Assembly (NCBI GenBank): GCA_034440575.1
Contig: JAOTOL010001325.1
Span: forward strand, 417,001-481,000
Length of the DNA stretch: 64,000 nt
Direction of reading: 5' to 3'
Origin: Imbricaverruca yamaguchii
Lineage: Eukaryota; Arthropoda; Thecostraca; Neoverrucidae
Under the pieces are notes generated by a model. It did no database searches. It was given only the letters and a program-made list of their open reading frames with translations, and was not told the origin of the DNA. Shown in pieces: positions 35,228 to 47,352 of the stretch (positions are counted from its first letter, which is position 1; every line of letters starts with the position of its first letter). The translations under genes and the position numbers were made by a program.

Positions 35228-36170
35228 GCTGAACAGTTTCTGTAAAACATCCTCAATTAGCATTACGCTGTCGATGTTCTGGAGGAATACTCGGCATGAA
35301 CGGTACTCTCTAATATCCCATGGGCGCCAATGCTGCACTACATATTCTGCTACCAAATTTTGATGGAGCCAATTTACTCTCAGAACATAGTAGCCTTCTA
35401 GACAGAACGAACTAGTATATTTGGGTACGCAACGGGAGCAAGTACTTTCCAAAATTGCATCGTAAGCAGCGTAAATTACTTCACACGACCGCATTTGACC
35501 TTGACCTGATTCGACCACATGCGTGTCCCTTTTGACGTGATTCAACCACCTCCACTTGCCCATTCTGTACGAGCATTGACACACAAGAACTGCCTGAGAG
35601 ACATTTTGTCAAATCTAAGGGATATTTGAGAAGTGTTCAGATTCATTCTACTCGGCAAGACGTGCGACTCATCGTTCTCGCAAATCAAGGCAAACAAAAT
35701 CATATTTGACCAGATGAATGCTGTTAGGCTATCCATGGCACTTGGCACATGGCACATGGCACGTACCGTTTTGATTCGCTAACGAAAAGTAGCATGGTAG
35801 CATGGTAATTTGTGTATGTGTGTTACACACATGCGGTATTCGCTCCTTGACGTATCAACAAATGTAACAGGCACATTCCAAGCTCAAGTGGAAAACAGTT
35901 TTCCAAGGTAGAGTACAGCTAAATTAATTTTATATGCTCAGGACTGGGGAAAATCGCACTGAGAGAGTCATCACGAGCACCATGTAATACAACTTCCGTT
36001 ACAGCAAACGTTTATGACAGATACCAATCGCTTCCAGGCATTTCCGAAATAGCGATGTTCCTTCATAAGAAGTTGCATGATTATTACGAGCAATTGCCGT
36101 TCCATTTTCGTCAATTGGACACAAACCGCCATGCAATTAACCTTAATGAAGCCATGATTTAAACCATGCT
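35228..36170. other. No identifiable feature
   Basis: Unique sequence. A 142-codon frame on the reverse strand (35156-35584) begins outside and ends inside TA2 copy D, and has no known motif. A short ATGGCAC triplication lies at 35736-35762. Confidence 0.45.
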
Positions 36171-36282
36171 AATTAAAGACATAAAGACATAAAGACATAA
36201 CAGATTAGTGCAACTATGAGCCACAAGGGCCCTTCTTGGCTGCACTCTGTACACTGAACCAGTTCCCCACCAAATCTGTCAA

Positions 36283-36657
36283 TCAGCCCTCCCTGTAATA
36301 CTGAAAAGCAAGCCCTCTATTCTTATAATAATTGTCTATGCTATTTTTAAAGATGTTCAATGTGCTGCTACTGACGATGTTTTCTGGCAGTTGGTTCCAG
36401 TGTTCTACTACCCTGTTGGTGAAGAAAGTTTGCCTTAACCTTGTTCTGCTGTGGTTAACTTTAATTTTGAATTTATGACCTCTAATTGCATCATTTCTGT
36501 TAAATTCAAATATTTCCCCAAGGTATCCCCTCTCCCGACCATGGACAAATTTAAAGACCTCGATGAGATCTCCTCTCAGCCTTCTATATCTTAGTGAAAA
36601 CATATTCAATTTCTTCAATCTTTCCTCATATGCCAGGTTGCTTATGCCATTAACCAT
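36283..36657 (-). pseudogene. CR1-like ORF2, C-terminal fragment (copy III)
   Basis: 124 codons from MVNGISNLAYEERLKKLNMF to FQYYREG, including RYRRLRGDLIEVFKF and VVEHWNQLPE. It is nearly identical to the corresponding part of copy I. The upstream part is out of frame. Confidence 0.85.
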
Positions 36658-36907
36658 TTTTGTAGCCCTCTTTTGTACTCTCTAAAAGCCAACAATCGTT
36701 TTCATAGCTAAGAGACCAAGCTTGGATGCAGTATTCCAAATGTGGCCTGACATATGCACAGTAAAGCTTCCTGATCACTTCCTTACTTCTGTATGATACA
36801 TTCCTATTTATTTCCCCGAGCATTCTCAGTGCCTTCTTCCTGGCTTCTTTGGTCTGTTCTGATGCCCCCAGTTTTGTGTTTAGAATAACACCTAAATCCT
36901 TCTCCTG

Positions 36908-37924
36908 TTAAGTCACTGATAGCACTTGGCCACCCATCAAGTATGGAGCCTTCGCATGCTGCTTACCTACATGCATGATTTTGCACTTATCAAGATTAAA
37001 TTTCATTTGCCATTCTTCGGACCACTTCACAAGTTCATCTAAGTCTTTTTGCAGCGAGATATGCTCATCCTGACCTGTTATTGCCCTAAAGACCTTCAAA
37101 TCACCCGCAAATTTCAAAACCTTTACTGCTTAGGCCACTTTCAATGTTATTTACAAATATAATGAACAGTAATGGACCTAGTACTGACCCCTGGGGGACT
37201 CCACTAAGAACATTTTGCCATGATGACTTTGTACCATTTAGCATCACTCTTTGCTGTCTATCTGAAAGCCACAATTCTATCCATTTTAAGATGCTACCTG
37301 CAATTCCATGTGACTGAAGCTGTATCATTAACCGTTTATGGGGTACCTTGTCAAAGGCCTTACTAAAGTCAAGATATGCTGCATCAACCTGATTTCCCTG
37401 ATCAAAGTGTTGTGTGGCGAAGTTCAAAAAGTCCAAGAGGTTTGTGAGACACGATCGTCCTTTTCTAAACCCATGTTGAGTATCTTGAATCAATCTGCTA
37501 CCTTCCAGATAACTAACTATTCTATCCTTGATAATTGATTCGAGTACCTTGCAGACTAGGGATGTGAGACTTATTGGCCTATAGTTTTCAACTTTCCCTC
37601 TTTCTCCTTGAAAATAGGAACTACATTTGCCCTTTTCCAATCGGTTGAAAGTTCATTTTGTGAAACTGATCTACAAAATATTATACCAAGTGGAAATGCC
37701 AGTTCCTTTTCAGTTTCCCGCAACACCCTAGCATAAATTTCATCAGGTCTTGCTGCCTTGTTTGGCTTTATTTTCCTGATATGATTGTAAACAACATCAC
37801 TATCAATGAAATCAACATCATTTGTCAGATCCCATGTCACTGAACTATGGTGTACGGTCGGCAGATTGGTCATATCTTCCAATGTAAACACTGATTTGAA
37901 CTGCTTGCTCAGCTCCTCAACCAT
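36908..37924 (-). pseudogene. CR1-like ORF2, RT domain in three frames (copy III), catalytic Asp lost
   Basis: 37924-37571 covers the region before the palm (KPNKAARPDEIYARVLRE). 37640-37101 covers NYRPISLTS, AYLDFSKAFDKVPH and SGVPQGSVLGPLLF. 37117-36908 starts KFAGDLKVF: the first Asp of the FADD box has become Gly, which would abolish catalysis even without the frameshifts. A one-base insertion at about 37118 separates motif B from motif C. Confidence 0.88.
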
Positions 37925-38143
37925 CTCACTATCCTCACCTAATGTAGTCCCGTTTACTTCCAGTGGACCAATTGTGCTAGAAACTTTACTCAGCTTGTAG
38001 AAACTAAAGAACTTTTTACTGTCCCCATTACAGTTTGTAGCTAAATCCAGTTCTTTTGCTCGCTTTGCTGCTCTGGTTTTTTTGCTTCACAGTGTCTCTA
38101 GCTTTTCGATACGCCTTTAGATTAATGACATTTGAGGCTTCTT

Positions 38144-38461
38144 TAAAAACTTTACCTGCCACCTGCCACTCACTGACCCTTTCCTTAGGTTCGCGTCTCC
38201 AAATCCTCCACCCCCTGACCTCATGCTACTTCCCCTCCTGTGACCTATTCCTTAATTCCTTGCTAATCCCGCGACAACGAACTAATTGCCAATTTCTGGA
38301 CTTGATGCGGCGCCATATATTTTCCTGGGCTGCTGCATGGGTGTCATACACTTCGATTATCATGCACTTATACTTCGACTATCGGGACGTACAGTGCGTG
38401 TCTGAAGTCCCAGTGGTGAACACACTGCGCCTGTTCATCTCGTGCAACTCAACCGGCCGGC
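38144..38461. other. No identifiable feature
   Basis: Unique sequence between CR1 copy III and a small tandem repeat. Confidence 0.5.
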
Positions 38462-38545
38462 GTTTGACGAAGGGGTGCAACACGAGGATGCAACACCGAA
38501 GTGCAACACAGGGGCGCAACACAGGCAGGGGTGCAACATAGGCGT
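38462..38545. repeat. Short TGCAACACAGG-type minisatellite, 5-6 units
   Basis: GTGCAACACGAGG, ATGCAACACCGAA, GTGCAACACAGGG, GCGCAACACAGGC and GTGCAACATAGG follow one another at a 13-17 bp spacing. Confidence 0.75.
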
Positions 38546-38879
38546 GCTGTGCAGATTGCAGACAGTTGGGTGTAGCGCACGCCTCCAGCTGAAGCCACCT
38601 ATCAACACCCTGTCAGTTTCGACAGCTGAAGCGAGTGGGGACGACAGGGAAGCACAAACAGAAAGGAGCGCGTGGCCGTTGAATTAAAGAAATAGGGACG
38701 TATCAGCTAGTGAAGTTTCTATATCGTTTAAAGCAATTTCCTGATAGTATTAGCCGGGTTTAATTGAGTCATATCTGAGCGATAGAAAATAACGTGTCTC
38801 AACCTCCGTCGCATGCATGTGATAAAAGCTCAGACAATATATCACCTCTAGTCTGCCAGTTGTCAAAGAATAATCGTTA

Positions 38880-39126
38880 GGCGCCATGAGCGGACATACG
38901 GAAAGCGCCGCTCTGGTGGTGGGCTTGTGAAGGAACACCGCCAGAGTGGGCTGGCTCTGATTAATGCTATATTCCGATTTCTGATTAAATTTGACCATTG
39001 GAAATCACTTGCATAAAAACGGTGTAAGTGATTTACAATGGTCAGAGTTGAACAACATTGAAACAAACTCTCTTATGATGTGTAGCCCGGTTTTCAAATC
39101 ACTTCACCCTTGCACTTTGTCCTTAA
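38880..39126 (+). repeat. Interspersed repeat R3, copy 2 (two potential hairpins)
   Basis: Homologous to 12489-12705. Hairpin 1: CGCTCTGGTGGTG pairs with CACCGCCAGAG. Hairpin 2: TTTGACCATTGGAAATCACTT pairs, with a few mismatches, with AAGTGATTTACAATGGTCAG (about 38988-39046); its 5' arm is deleted in copy 1. The sequence at its end, TTTGTCCTTAAAGTG, holds the uninterrupted TTAA equivalent to the insertion point of TA2 copy C. Class unknown. Confidence 0.6.
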
Positions 39127-39378
39127 AGTGAAATTGAAGCCACTCATCATCTTATGATAAAAACGCGTCATACATCTTCGAAAATTATCTGTGATCTATG
39201 ATCTATGACATCAATTATTTTCGCGAGAAGAACGATGCCAGTATTGCTCCAAAAGTAGACGTTCTCGAGAGAGTATTTTCTCATGACCTCAGAACTCATG
39301 GGAACTTCAGCTCAATGTGCAAAATCAAAATTCTCTACCTCGGTTGAAAGACACGATGCCATAATTTTAAACGAGTGA

Positions 39379-40676
39379 TGAGCGGTACCGGTCAAGCTTC
39401 CCGTTATCTAGGCACTCACCATGGTGAGAGGATGGGAGGTATTGGTGACGCTTCCCGTTATCTAGCCACTCACCATGGTGAGAGGATGGGAGGTATTTGT
39501 GATGCTTCCCGTTATCTAGTAACTCACCATGGTGAGAGGATGGGAGGTATTGGTGACGCTTCCAGTTATCTAAGCACTCACCATGGTGAGAGGATGGGAG
39601 GTATTGGTGACGCTTCCCGTTATCTAGCCACTCACCATGGTGAGAGGATGGGAGGTATTTGTGATGCTTCCCGTTATCTAGTAACTCACCATGGTGAGAG
39701 GATGGGAGGTATTGGTGACGCTTCCCGTTATCTAAGCACTCACCATGGTGAGAGGATGGGAGGTATTGGTGACGCTTCCCGTTATCTAAGCACTCACCAT
39801 GGTGAGAGGATGGGAGGTATCGGTCACGCTTCCCGTTATCCAGCCACTCACCATGGTGAGAGGATGGGAGGTATTGGTGACGTTTCCCGTTATCTAAGCA
39901 CTCACCATGGTGAGAGGATGGGAGGTATTGGTGACGCTTCCCGTTATCTAAGCACTCACCATGGTGAGAGGATGGGAGGTATCGGTCACGCTTCCCGTTA
40001 TCCAGCCACTCACCATGGTGAGAGGATGGGAGGTATTGGTGACGCTTCCCGTTATCTAAGCACTCACCATGGTGAGAGGATGGGAGGTATTGGTGACGCT
40101 TCCCGTTATCTAAGCACTCACCATGGTGAGAGGATGGGAGGTATTGGTGACGCTTCCCGTTATCCAGTAACTCACCATGGTGAGAGGATGGGAGGTATTG
40201 GTGACGCTTCCCGTTATCTAAGCACTCACCATGGTGAGAGGATGGGAGGTATCGGTCACGCTTCCCGTTATCCAGCCACTACCATGGTGAGAGGATGGGA
40301 GGTATTGGTGACGCTTCCCGTTATCTAAGCACTCACCATGGTGAGAGGATGGGAGGTATTGGTGACGCTTCCCGTTATCTAAGCACTCACCATGGTGAGA
40401 GGATGGGAGGTATTGGTGACGCTTCCCGTTATCTAAGCACTCACCATAGTGAGAGGATGGGAGGTATTGGTGACGCTTCCCGTTATCTAAGCACTCACCA
40501 TGGTGAGAGGATGGGAGGTATTGGTGACGCTTCCCGTTATCTAAGCACTCACCATGGTGAGAGGATGGGAGGTATCGGTCACGCTTCCCGTTATCCAGCC
40601 ACTCACCATGAGGAGACGATGAGCGATACCGGTCAAGCTTCCTATTATCTAACCACTCACCATGGTGGGAGTATGA
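39379..40676. repeat. 54-bp minisatellite, about 24 units, with distinctive edge units
   Basis: The unit starts GGTGAGAGGATGGGAGGTAT and continues to CACTCACCAT. Interior units fall in three types: GGTGACGC...CTAAGCACT, GGTCACGC...CCAGCCACT and TGTGATGC...CTAGTAACT. The first (39379) and last (about 40615) units share a divergent form, GATGAGCG-TACCGGTCAAGC, not seen inside. A single-base deletion at about 40279 shifts the frame. The 18-residue repeat HHGERMGGIGDASRYLST is open for 317 codons but has no start context, signal or domain, so it is not called as a gene. Confidence 0.95.
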
Positions 40677-41855
40677 ATGTATATCGAATTAGCGTGGTGG
40701 CATTCGTCTGCGCCTTGTTCGCGCGCTTTTGCGTGTGTCCATGCTCGTCAGCCATGTATTCGCACTGGACGTAAGCCATTGGTGAAGACACAGTCCGCCA
40801 ACCTGTTCTGCACAGGAACAACAAAGAAAACAAAGCAACGCGGGCATGTCAATCAAATGTGGGGCACGTTTTCCTATAGACTGAGCTTGACGCGGTGCAT
40901 TGCCTAGCAGTTGTATCACCTAACCCGACACGAGCTTAAAGTATTCAGTGGATATGCTGCACGACTGGTTAGACAGGGACTGCGTGCTTCAACCGAAGTA
41001 CTTCGTTCAATCTTTCGGAAGGAAATCTCCTGCCGGGAGGCGGCGCGTTCGTCCTAATAAAAAGGTAGGACATGGAATAGGGTAAGCTACCTTGCACGCA
41101 TTTATGTTTGTGCATGACTGGTATTTGCTAGCTTGTCGCTGGTAAGCTTGGTGCAGACGGGCAGATGAGGGTACGGACGGAACACGCGTCGGTACATCGG
41201 GACGACACGGGCACCTTGTCCGTGCTGGTGGTAATCGTGACGCACATCGTCGAGGCGCTGTCACGTTCTCGAGCGAGTCGAATGGTATTCATGAAAAATA
41301 CCCTGCAATATATATATCTAGTCCGGAATAGCATTATCTCCAAAATAGTGCTCCACTTTGGACTTGGTAACTGGAAATCAAGATATGTGCCACTGTCAGG
41401 AGTGCGTCGTAAGACAAGATTGCATAACCCATTTATCCACGCTGACATGGCATTTACGTCGTGGATTCGTTATCTGGATGGCCGGGAGGAGCGGCGGGAA
41501 GTTGGGGCCACGTCAGCGGGTCCACATGTGGAAGTTTGGCGGTCTGGCCGGCGCATTTGCCGCCGCTGTCACAGACGTCGTCGTCGCCGCGACCGGAGCC
41601 GATCCTCAGGCAATTAGAGCCACCGAGCGCCGCGGCCGTCTGTCGAGGCCGACGGCAGTTGGCCGCCGAGACAAAGCGCTGGTGGAGTCACGTGAGGGCT
41701 TGAGCGTCGACGTCGACCGCCGTCGCCCCACAATCAAGCTGAAACGGCATAGGTCGCCGTCTGAGGTCGCCGTCTGACCTGGCCGAGATCGGGGCTCGAT
41801 CTTGGAGAGATCGACGTCTGGCCTGGGCCACGCCGAGACGCAACCAAGGGCAGGC
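40677..41855. other. No supported gene
   Basis: Unique sequence becoming GC-rich after 41460. Frames up to 150 codons (41165-41617 +) have no recognisable domain; their Arg-rich ends reflect GC content. Confidence 0.4.
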
Positions 41856-41859
41856 CAGA

Positions 41860-42200
41860 TTGAGGTTGTGACCAGGGGCCGGGCGCGGTCAGTTCCATGC
41901 CAGGCAGGGGTCAGACCTGGGCCATGTTAGGGCGCAACTAAGGGCAGGACAGATTGAGGTCTGACCAGGGGCCGGGCGCGGTCAGTTCCATGCCAGGCAG
42001 GGGTCAGACCTGGGCCATGTTAGGGCGCAACCAAGGACAGGACAGATTGAGGTCTGACCAGGGGCCGGGCGCGGTCAGTTCCATGCCAGGCAGGGGTCAG
42101 ACCTGGGCCATGTTAGGGCGCAACCAAGGACAGGACAGATTGAGGTCTGACCAGGGGCCGGGCGCGGTCAGTTCCATGCCAGACAGGGGTCAGACCGCTG
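41860..42200. repeat. 93-bp minisatellite, about 3.6 units
   Basis: GGTCTGACCAGGGGCCGGGC, then TTCCATGCCAGGCAGGGGTC and ATGTTAGGGCGCAAC, repeat every 93 bp. Central units are almost identical and the edges diverge. Confidence 0.92.
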
Positions 42201-42740
42201 ACTTGGAGCAGACAGGGGCTGCGGTCGATGGTCATCTACGCCGGCAGCAGGTGCCTCGCCGTTAGACGATGACCCGGTCGTTGGCCGGACACTGACCGAC
42301 AACACCCATTACACGTAATTTGGGTCGCGTCAGTAAACGACCTCCCCGAGTGACTGGTCATGTCGGGTGTCGAAGAACGCAGGATTTACGGCGTAACTCA
42401 CAGTGTCGGTCATGCGCGTGATTCGCTGGCTGGCTGAGACGACTCAAGAGCCCATAACTTTGTCTTCAAGCCGTTACATTAGCCAAATGAGCCATTATTC
42501 CGGGAGAGATGCCCGCAGTGGCTGAGACCAGGCCATCCAGCACTGGAGGCAAGCGGGCGCGTTCAGGTCTGGATCGCTTGTGTTAAGCGAGCTGTCGTTT
42601 TGGTGCGACTTTGTGTTGTCCGGCGCTGGAGGCTGTTGCGACTTCTCGCCACGATGTGCATGTTGGCCCGACCACCCTGTGCTGGGGCAGGCTACCTGCA
42701 TTGGTTCACCATCCCTCTTTCGAACCTTCTCTCTGCCTCA
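42201..42740. other. No identifiable feature
   Basis: Unique sequence before the compound microsatellite. Confidence 0.5.
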
Positions 42741-42756
42741 ATCTCTCCCTCCCTCC

Positions 42757-42800
<44 letters not shown>

Positions 42801-42818
42801 ATGTATATATGTATTTAA

Positions 42819-42883
<65 letters not shown>

Positions 42884-42912
42884 TATATATTATATGTGTG
42901 TGTGTGTGTGTT
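42741..42912. repeat. Compound microsatellite (CT)n, (AT)n, (GT)n
   Basis: CT tract 42741-42799, AT tract about 42821-42880, short GT tract 42893-42912, with brief spacers. Confidence 0.95.
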
Positions 42913-45900
42913 TCTCCGTGCACCCAGATCACATGCAAGATCAATCTAATTGATCAGAGTGCATGATCAACAGCATGACACGATGGCCAATACCGTTAAC
43001 TGGATTCCTCATGAGACACTTCCTCGAATTCAGATCTGATGTACTGATGTCAAGTTGAGCAGTTCCTTATCTGTCCGCCTGCTTCGCCACTTGTACTCTT
43101 TGTTCACAGACAGTGTGTGCAAATCCTGTGGATGCGACGAAGAAGCAAAGCGTGTGTTGTACAGGTAGCGGGTTGTTCAAGTACGGTGTGTGACGGCTAC
43201 AGCTAGTTGCTAGCGGCATGCACCCAACCACAAGCATGGCGGCATGTGGAGAGTGGCATGGGTTTGGCAGCGGCACGGCAATAATATAATCATCGTTTTG
43301 CTCGTTTTCAACTAGGTCTACCATCAATTGTTCCCGCAGACACTTCAGAAAGAGGGCTTTCGTGTACGGTTAATAAAAACACCGCAAATCATGTTCTTAG
43401 TTCCACAGTGCTATAGAGCAAAGGACATGATTTGCTGCCAACACTGGTCAGTGTTTGCCACCGACCGACCGGGCCATGGTCCCGCGGGCTGGGCTCTGGC
43501 CTTGGCCCTGACATTCAAGATGTCATGGGCCACGGGCGGTCAGGCCTCTTTAGCCATGGGTCGGGGTCGGGCAAGACTGGGAAGTGACCAGAAGTGTCGA
43601 GTGTCGACTGTTGAGTATCGAAGATCGAAGAGGAACGGCGGACAGCGTGACGCCGCCCACGGCCCAGCCTGGGGGCGGGATCTGACAAAGAAAAGCGTAC
43701 AATGGGCAGTCCAGGACCGACGGGCACCACATACTACGGCCCTGCCGCATGCACTTCTGAGAACTCTGAGCGACAAACCACGCACCCACAGTGTCACGCC
43801 AGATTTTGCTCGAGTGATCGATAGTTTTTCCGATAGCAGAAAATACAGAACTGAAATTATGTCCGGATGGCAACCATTATCAAAGGTATACTAGTGGAGA
43901 GCTCTCATGTAGGGTTTTCCGTATATATTGAGTGTGGGCTGGGCTCGGGTCGCAAATGAAGTGCCTGGGCTGGGTATGGGTCGTTCCTTCGCCGACAGCC
44001 AACCGGCTCAGATCGGGCTGAGCTGGTCCTGCAGCGTCTCGCCCTGTTGCGACTTCTGCTCAACAGCCCCCAAAAACGTGAACTGTCCTGTTCACCTGCA
44101 TCCACACTAACGTAATTTGATACTCTGCATTGCATGGGCACCACGAACAATCTAGCTGTTCAATGGAGTGTCCTGCACCAAAGAAGGAAAACATTGATAT
44201 CCTAATGGGTTGCAATCTTGCGAGACAAAATCATTAAACTTTTATACAATTTGGAAGCAGGAATAAATTTCATACCTATAGTTCACGAAGAGAAAACTTT
44301 GACGTCAGGACCGTGCATTCCTCAGCGTTTCGCGGTAACCAGACTCGGCCGGCCCAGCTCACACCCTCCCACCTCAACTCGACACCGCTCCCGCGCTAGA
44401 CACCCCCGACCGCTGATTGGCCCATTCCGCACACGCCCCACCACGCCACATATCCGGCCTGCCCGTGCCGGTCACGAGGTCGCCGCACTGGATGACCCAT
44501 CTGCCTAGTACCAGTGCCACCTCACATACATCCTGGGGCTAGTACTAGTGCCACCTCACATGCAATCTCACTACAATACCCATGATTACAAGAGTGGAAC
44601 CGTAAAGACGCTATAAAATCAAAGGGTTTAAAAATATGAAGATATGCCAGAGACCTCAAAGATGTAAGGAAATGATGTGGGCAACTGTAGAAACGTTGGA
44701 ATTGCTTCGGCTTCCTGTCCATTAATGGGCATACACATTGCAAGAGCAGAAGTGATATTCCAGCACGTTGGCCGTGATTTAGTACGGTGCTGTACGCTGC
44801 CAGGAACTGAACCTGACAAAAACTGTCATAACTCGAAAGCGTGTGGGATGCCATCCAATTTGATGAAGGAATGGTTTCAATGTCATTGGTGCTCCAGTTC
44901 CCAGATAATCTTTGACGTCATGACTTAATGGCATGTGCCTTCTAACTTGCTTTAGGAGCATTATTTGTCTGGAGTCTGCATCACGTCCTCGTGGATACGT
45001 AACGTAAACGGAGCGCAATCCTAGTGCTAAAATTTATCTTGAATTGTAATCGATTCTAAGTAATTCAGCCGCAGCATGAGCAATTGAATGTGCAACTTCG
45101 CAACGACGCAGGTATAGTTCCAAAGTGAGATGACTTCCCAAATCCTGTAAACAATAACAAATCGGAAGTTAGACCTATTTTAGGTAAAGCATAAGTTCAA
45201 TGTGTCTTCATTTCCATTCCCTATCACAAATTATCTAGGAATAATTTGTGTTATTTACATCCTGACGCTTACCTGAGTAAATTTGGGCCAGTTTATGCAA
45301 TTGTTTATTGCATGATCGGGCGATAATGGCATTGTCCTAGATGTGTATTTGCTTCGGTAGTATATATCAGAAAGTTATCCTACATGTTCGCATAGGTGGT
45401 GGCGCCTATGTTTTTTCATAGCTGGAAATGATAATTTTTTCAAAAGATTTCGTGATAAAGAAATCGCATACGCACAACGTGAAAAAACAATCATGCAAAA
45501 CGATAGGGACCCACAGCGTAATATGATGGAATTTTGTATTGAACCATCAAAATGCATGATTTTTCGTTTCCATGAGTTTTTCATCACGGGAGTGTTCTTT
45601 CAAGTTGGAAATCTCTTTGTGACCAAAAATATTCACGATTCTCGTACTTCACTGGATTATAAAAATAGATAGTTACAAAACGTTATGTACTTCGGCTTGT
45701 CTCCTCATGTAGTCAAAGAGCCAAGATGGTGAATACAACTCACGCGATGGAGATGCAAGATTGATATCATTGAATGAGAGTTAAATCATTGCACGCTCTA
45801 ATTCATTGGGGCCATGAATTGATTCAAACAATCGAATCCATTGATGCAAAAAGGGGCGTAATGTCCTAATATACATAAACACACATAGAGGACAATGCCA

Positions 45901-46311
45901 ATACTTCGCCTCAAACATCATTGGAGGACATTTAAAAGTATTTCGCGCGCAAATCCATTCGGATTGAACGACCTGAGGAGGCTATATGTCTGATTTGGTG
46001 CTGGCCGAGGTCGTCAGAGTACGTACTTCATGGCCAATAGCTACTGATGCGGCACGGCGCCCACTGCTTCTGTGGTGCTATGCTACTGTACCGTCAGCAT
46101 TCAGCCTGTCTGTGAAGAAGAAAGCCAGCGTAGTGTGTATATGACAAAAGTCGTGAAATAATTTCCGCGCGGGCGGAATAATGCGATCAGACTTCGGCAT
46201 GACACGTAGATTGTATGCACAGCTGGCTAGAGATCCCACCCCGTGCGGATCAATCGGCCCAATTTACTCACCTGAGGGATATGCTAAGGCAGGAGGTAAC
46301 CGGACAAATGT
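42913..46311. other. 3.4 kb, no supported gene; one small duplication
   Basis: Mostly unique. A 43-bp tandem pair (AGTRCCAGTGCCACCTCACAT type) occurs at about 44505-44563. A GC-rich part (43450-43800) yields overlapping frames up to 188 codons (43328-43894 +) without recognisable domains. Confidence 0.45.
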
Positions 46312-46935
46312 ACGTAAAGCAAATGTACATATAGCAGATGTACGTACGCAAATGTACGTAAGCAATTGTACGTAAGCGCAGATGTACGTATGGCTAATGT
46401 ACGTAAGCGTAAATATGCGTATGCGCAAAAGTACGTATGCGCAAATGTGCGTAAGCGCAAATGTACGTAAGCGCAAATGTACTTATGCGCAAATGTACAT
46501 AAGCGCAAAAGTACTTAAGCGCAAATGTAGGAAAGCGCAAACGTACGTAAGCGCAAAGGTACGTAAGGCTAAACGTACGTATGCGCAAATGTACCTAAGA
46601 GCAAAAGTACGTATGCCATATGCACCTAACCAAAAGTGCTTAAACGCAAAAGCACGTAAGCTTAAATGTACGTACGTTGTAGCATGCGTGCATTTCGTCT
46701 TGCATTCTTTTACGTTTAGGTACTGTTGCGCTCACGTACATTTGCGTTTATGTACTTTTGCGCATACGTACATTTGCGTTTACGTCATTTTGCGCTTACG
46801 TACATTTGCGCATACGTACATTTGCGTTCACGTACTTTTGCGCTTATGCACTTTTGCGCATACGTACATTTGCGCATACGTACATTTGCTTACGTACGTC
46901 TGCCATGCGTACATTTATCCTTACGCACATTTGTC
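46312..46935. repeat. 16-bp GTACGTAAGCGCAAAT array that inverts midway
   Basis: From 46312 to about 46680 the units read GTACGTAAGCGCAAAT (two 8-mers). After a ~50-bp centre the same unit continues in reverse complement (ATTTGCGCATACGTAC) to 46935. The two arms, about 370 and 200 bp, form a long imperfect inverted repeat. GTAC and GCGC make each 8-mer partly self-complementary. Arg/Lys or Leu/Thr-rich frames over it are repeat translations. Confidence 0.93.
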
Positions 46936-47087
46936 CTAGAATGAAGGGGAGAATGTGCGGAGTCTATGAGCGGCCGTGGCGGTGTTTGCATTGCTTAGTA
47001 ATTATGGTTTTGAATTGAGAGACACAAACCTTGTCAAACAAAATATATTTGTCCCCTTCAGAGTCACAATAGCTAATGAGGTGCATG

Positions 47088-47352
47088 GTGTGAAGTGGTG
47101 TGTGATGCTGTAGTGCGGCAACAGCACACTGCAGTTGATCGCTGTTGGGGTCCGCCACTGGGTGAAGTGGTGTGTGGTGCTGTAGTGCGGCAACAGCACA
47201 CTACAGTTGATCGCTGTTGGGGTCCGCCACTGGGTGAAGTGGTGTGTGGTGCTGTAGTGCGGCAACAGCACACTACAGTTGATCGCTGTTGGGGTCCGCC
47301 ACTGGGTGAAGTTGTGTGTGGTGCTGTAGTGCGGCAACAGCACATCACAGGT
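47088..47352. repeat. 72-bp minisatellite, about 3.7 units
   Basis: GGTGAAGTGGTGTGTGGTGC, then GTAGTGCGGCAACAGCACAC and GATCGCTGTTGGGGTCCGCC, repeat at 72-bp spacing. Internal units are nearly identical and the outer ones diverge. Confidence 0.93.

Larger units (their letters stand above)
36176..38143 (-). mobile_element. CR1-like non-LTR retrotransposon, copy III (5'-truncated)
   Basis: Closely related to copy I and in the same orientation. It runs from the ORF2 linker (KASNVINLKAYRKARDTVKQK, about 38143) to the shared 3' end and an octamer tail (GACATAAA on the forward strand, three units at 36176-36200). The endonuclease is lacking entirely. The frame is broken at about 38080, 37600, 37120 and 36680. 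Confidence 0.9.

Noticed and set aside
39375..40774. A possible 18-residue-repeat secreted or structural protein
   Set aside because: A one-base deletion shifts the frame in mid-array, unit variants are not biased to silent changes, and there is no signal peptide or unique N-terminus.
46312..46935. CRISPR-like array
   Set aside because: There are no spacers. Units are contiguous 16-mers, the orientation inverts midway, and the context is eukaryotic.
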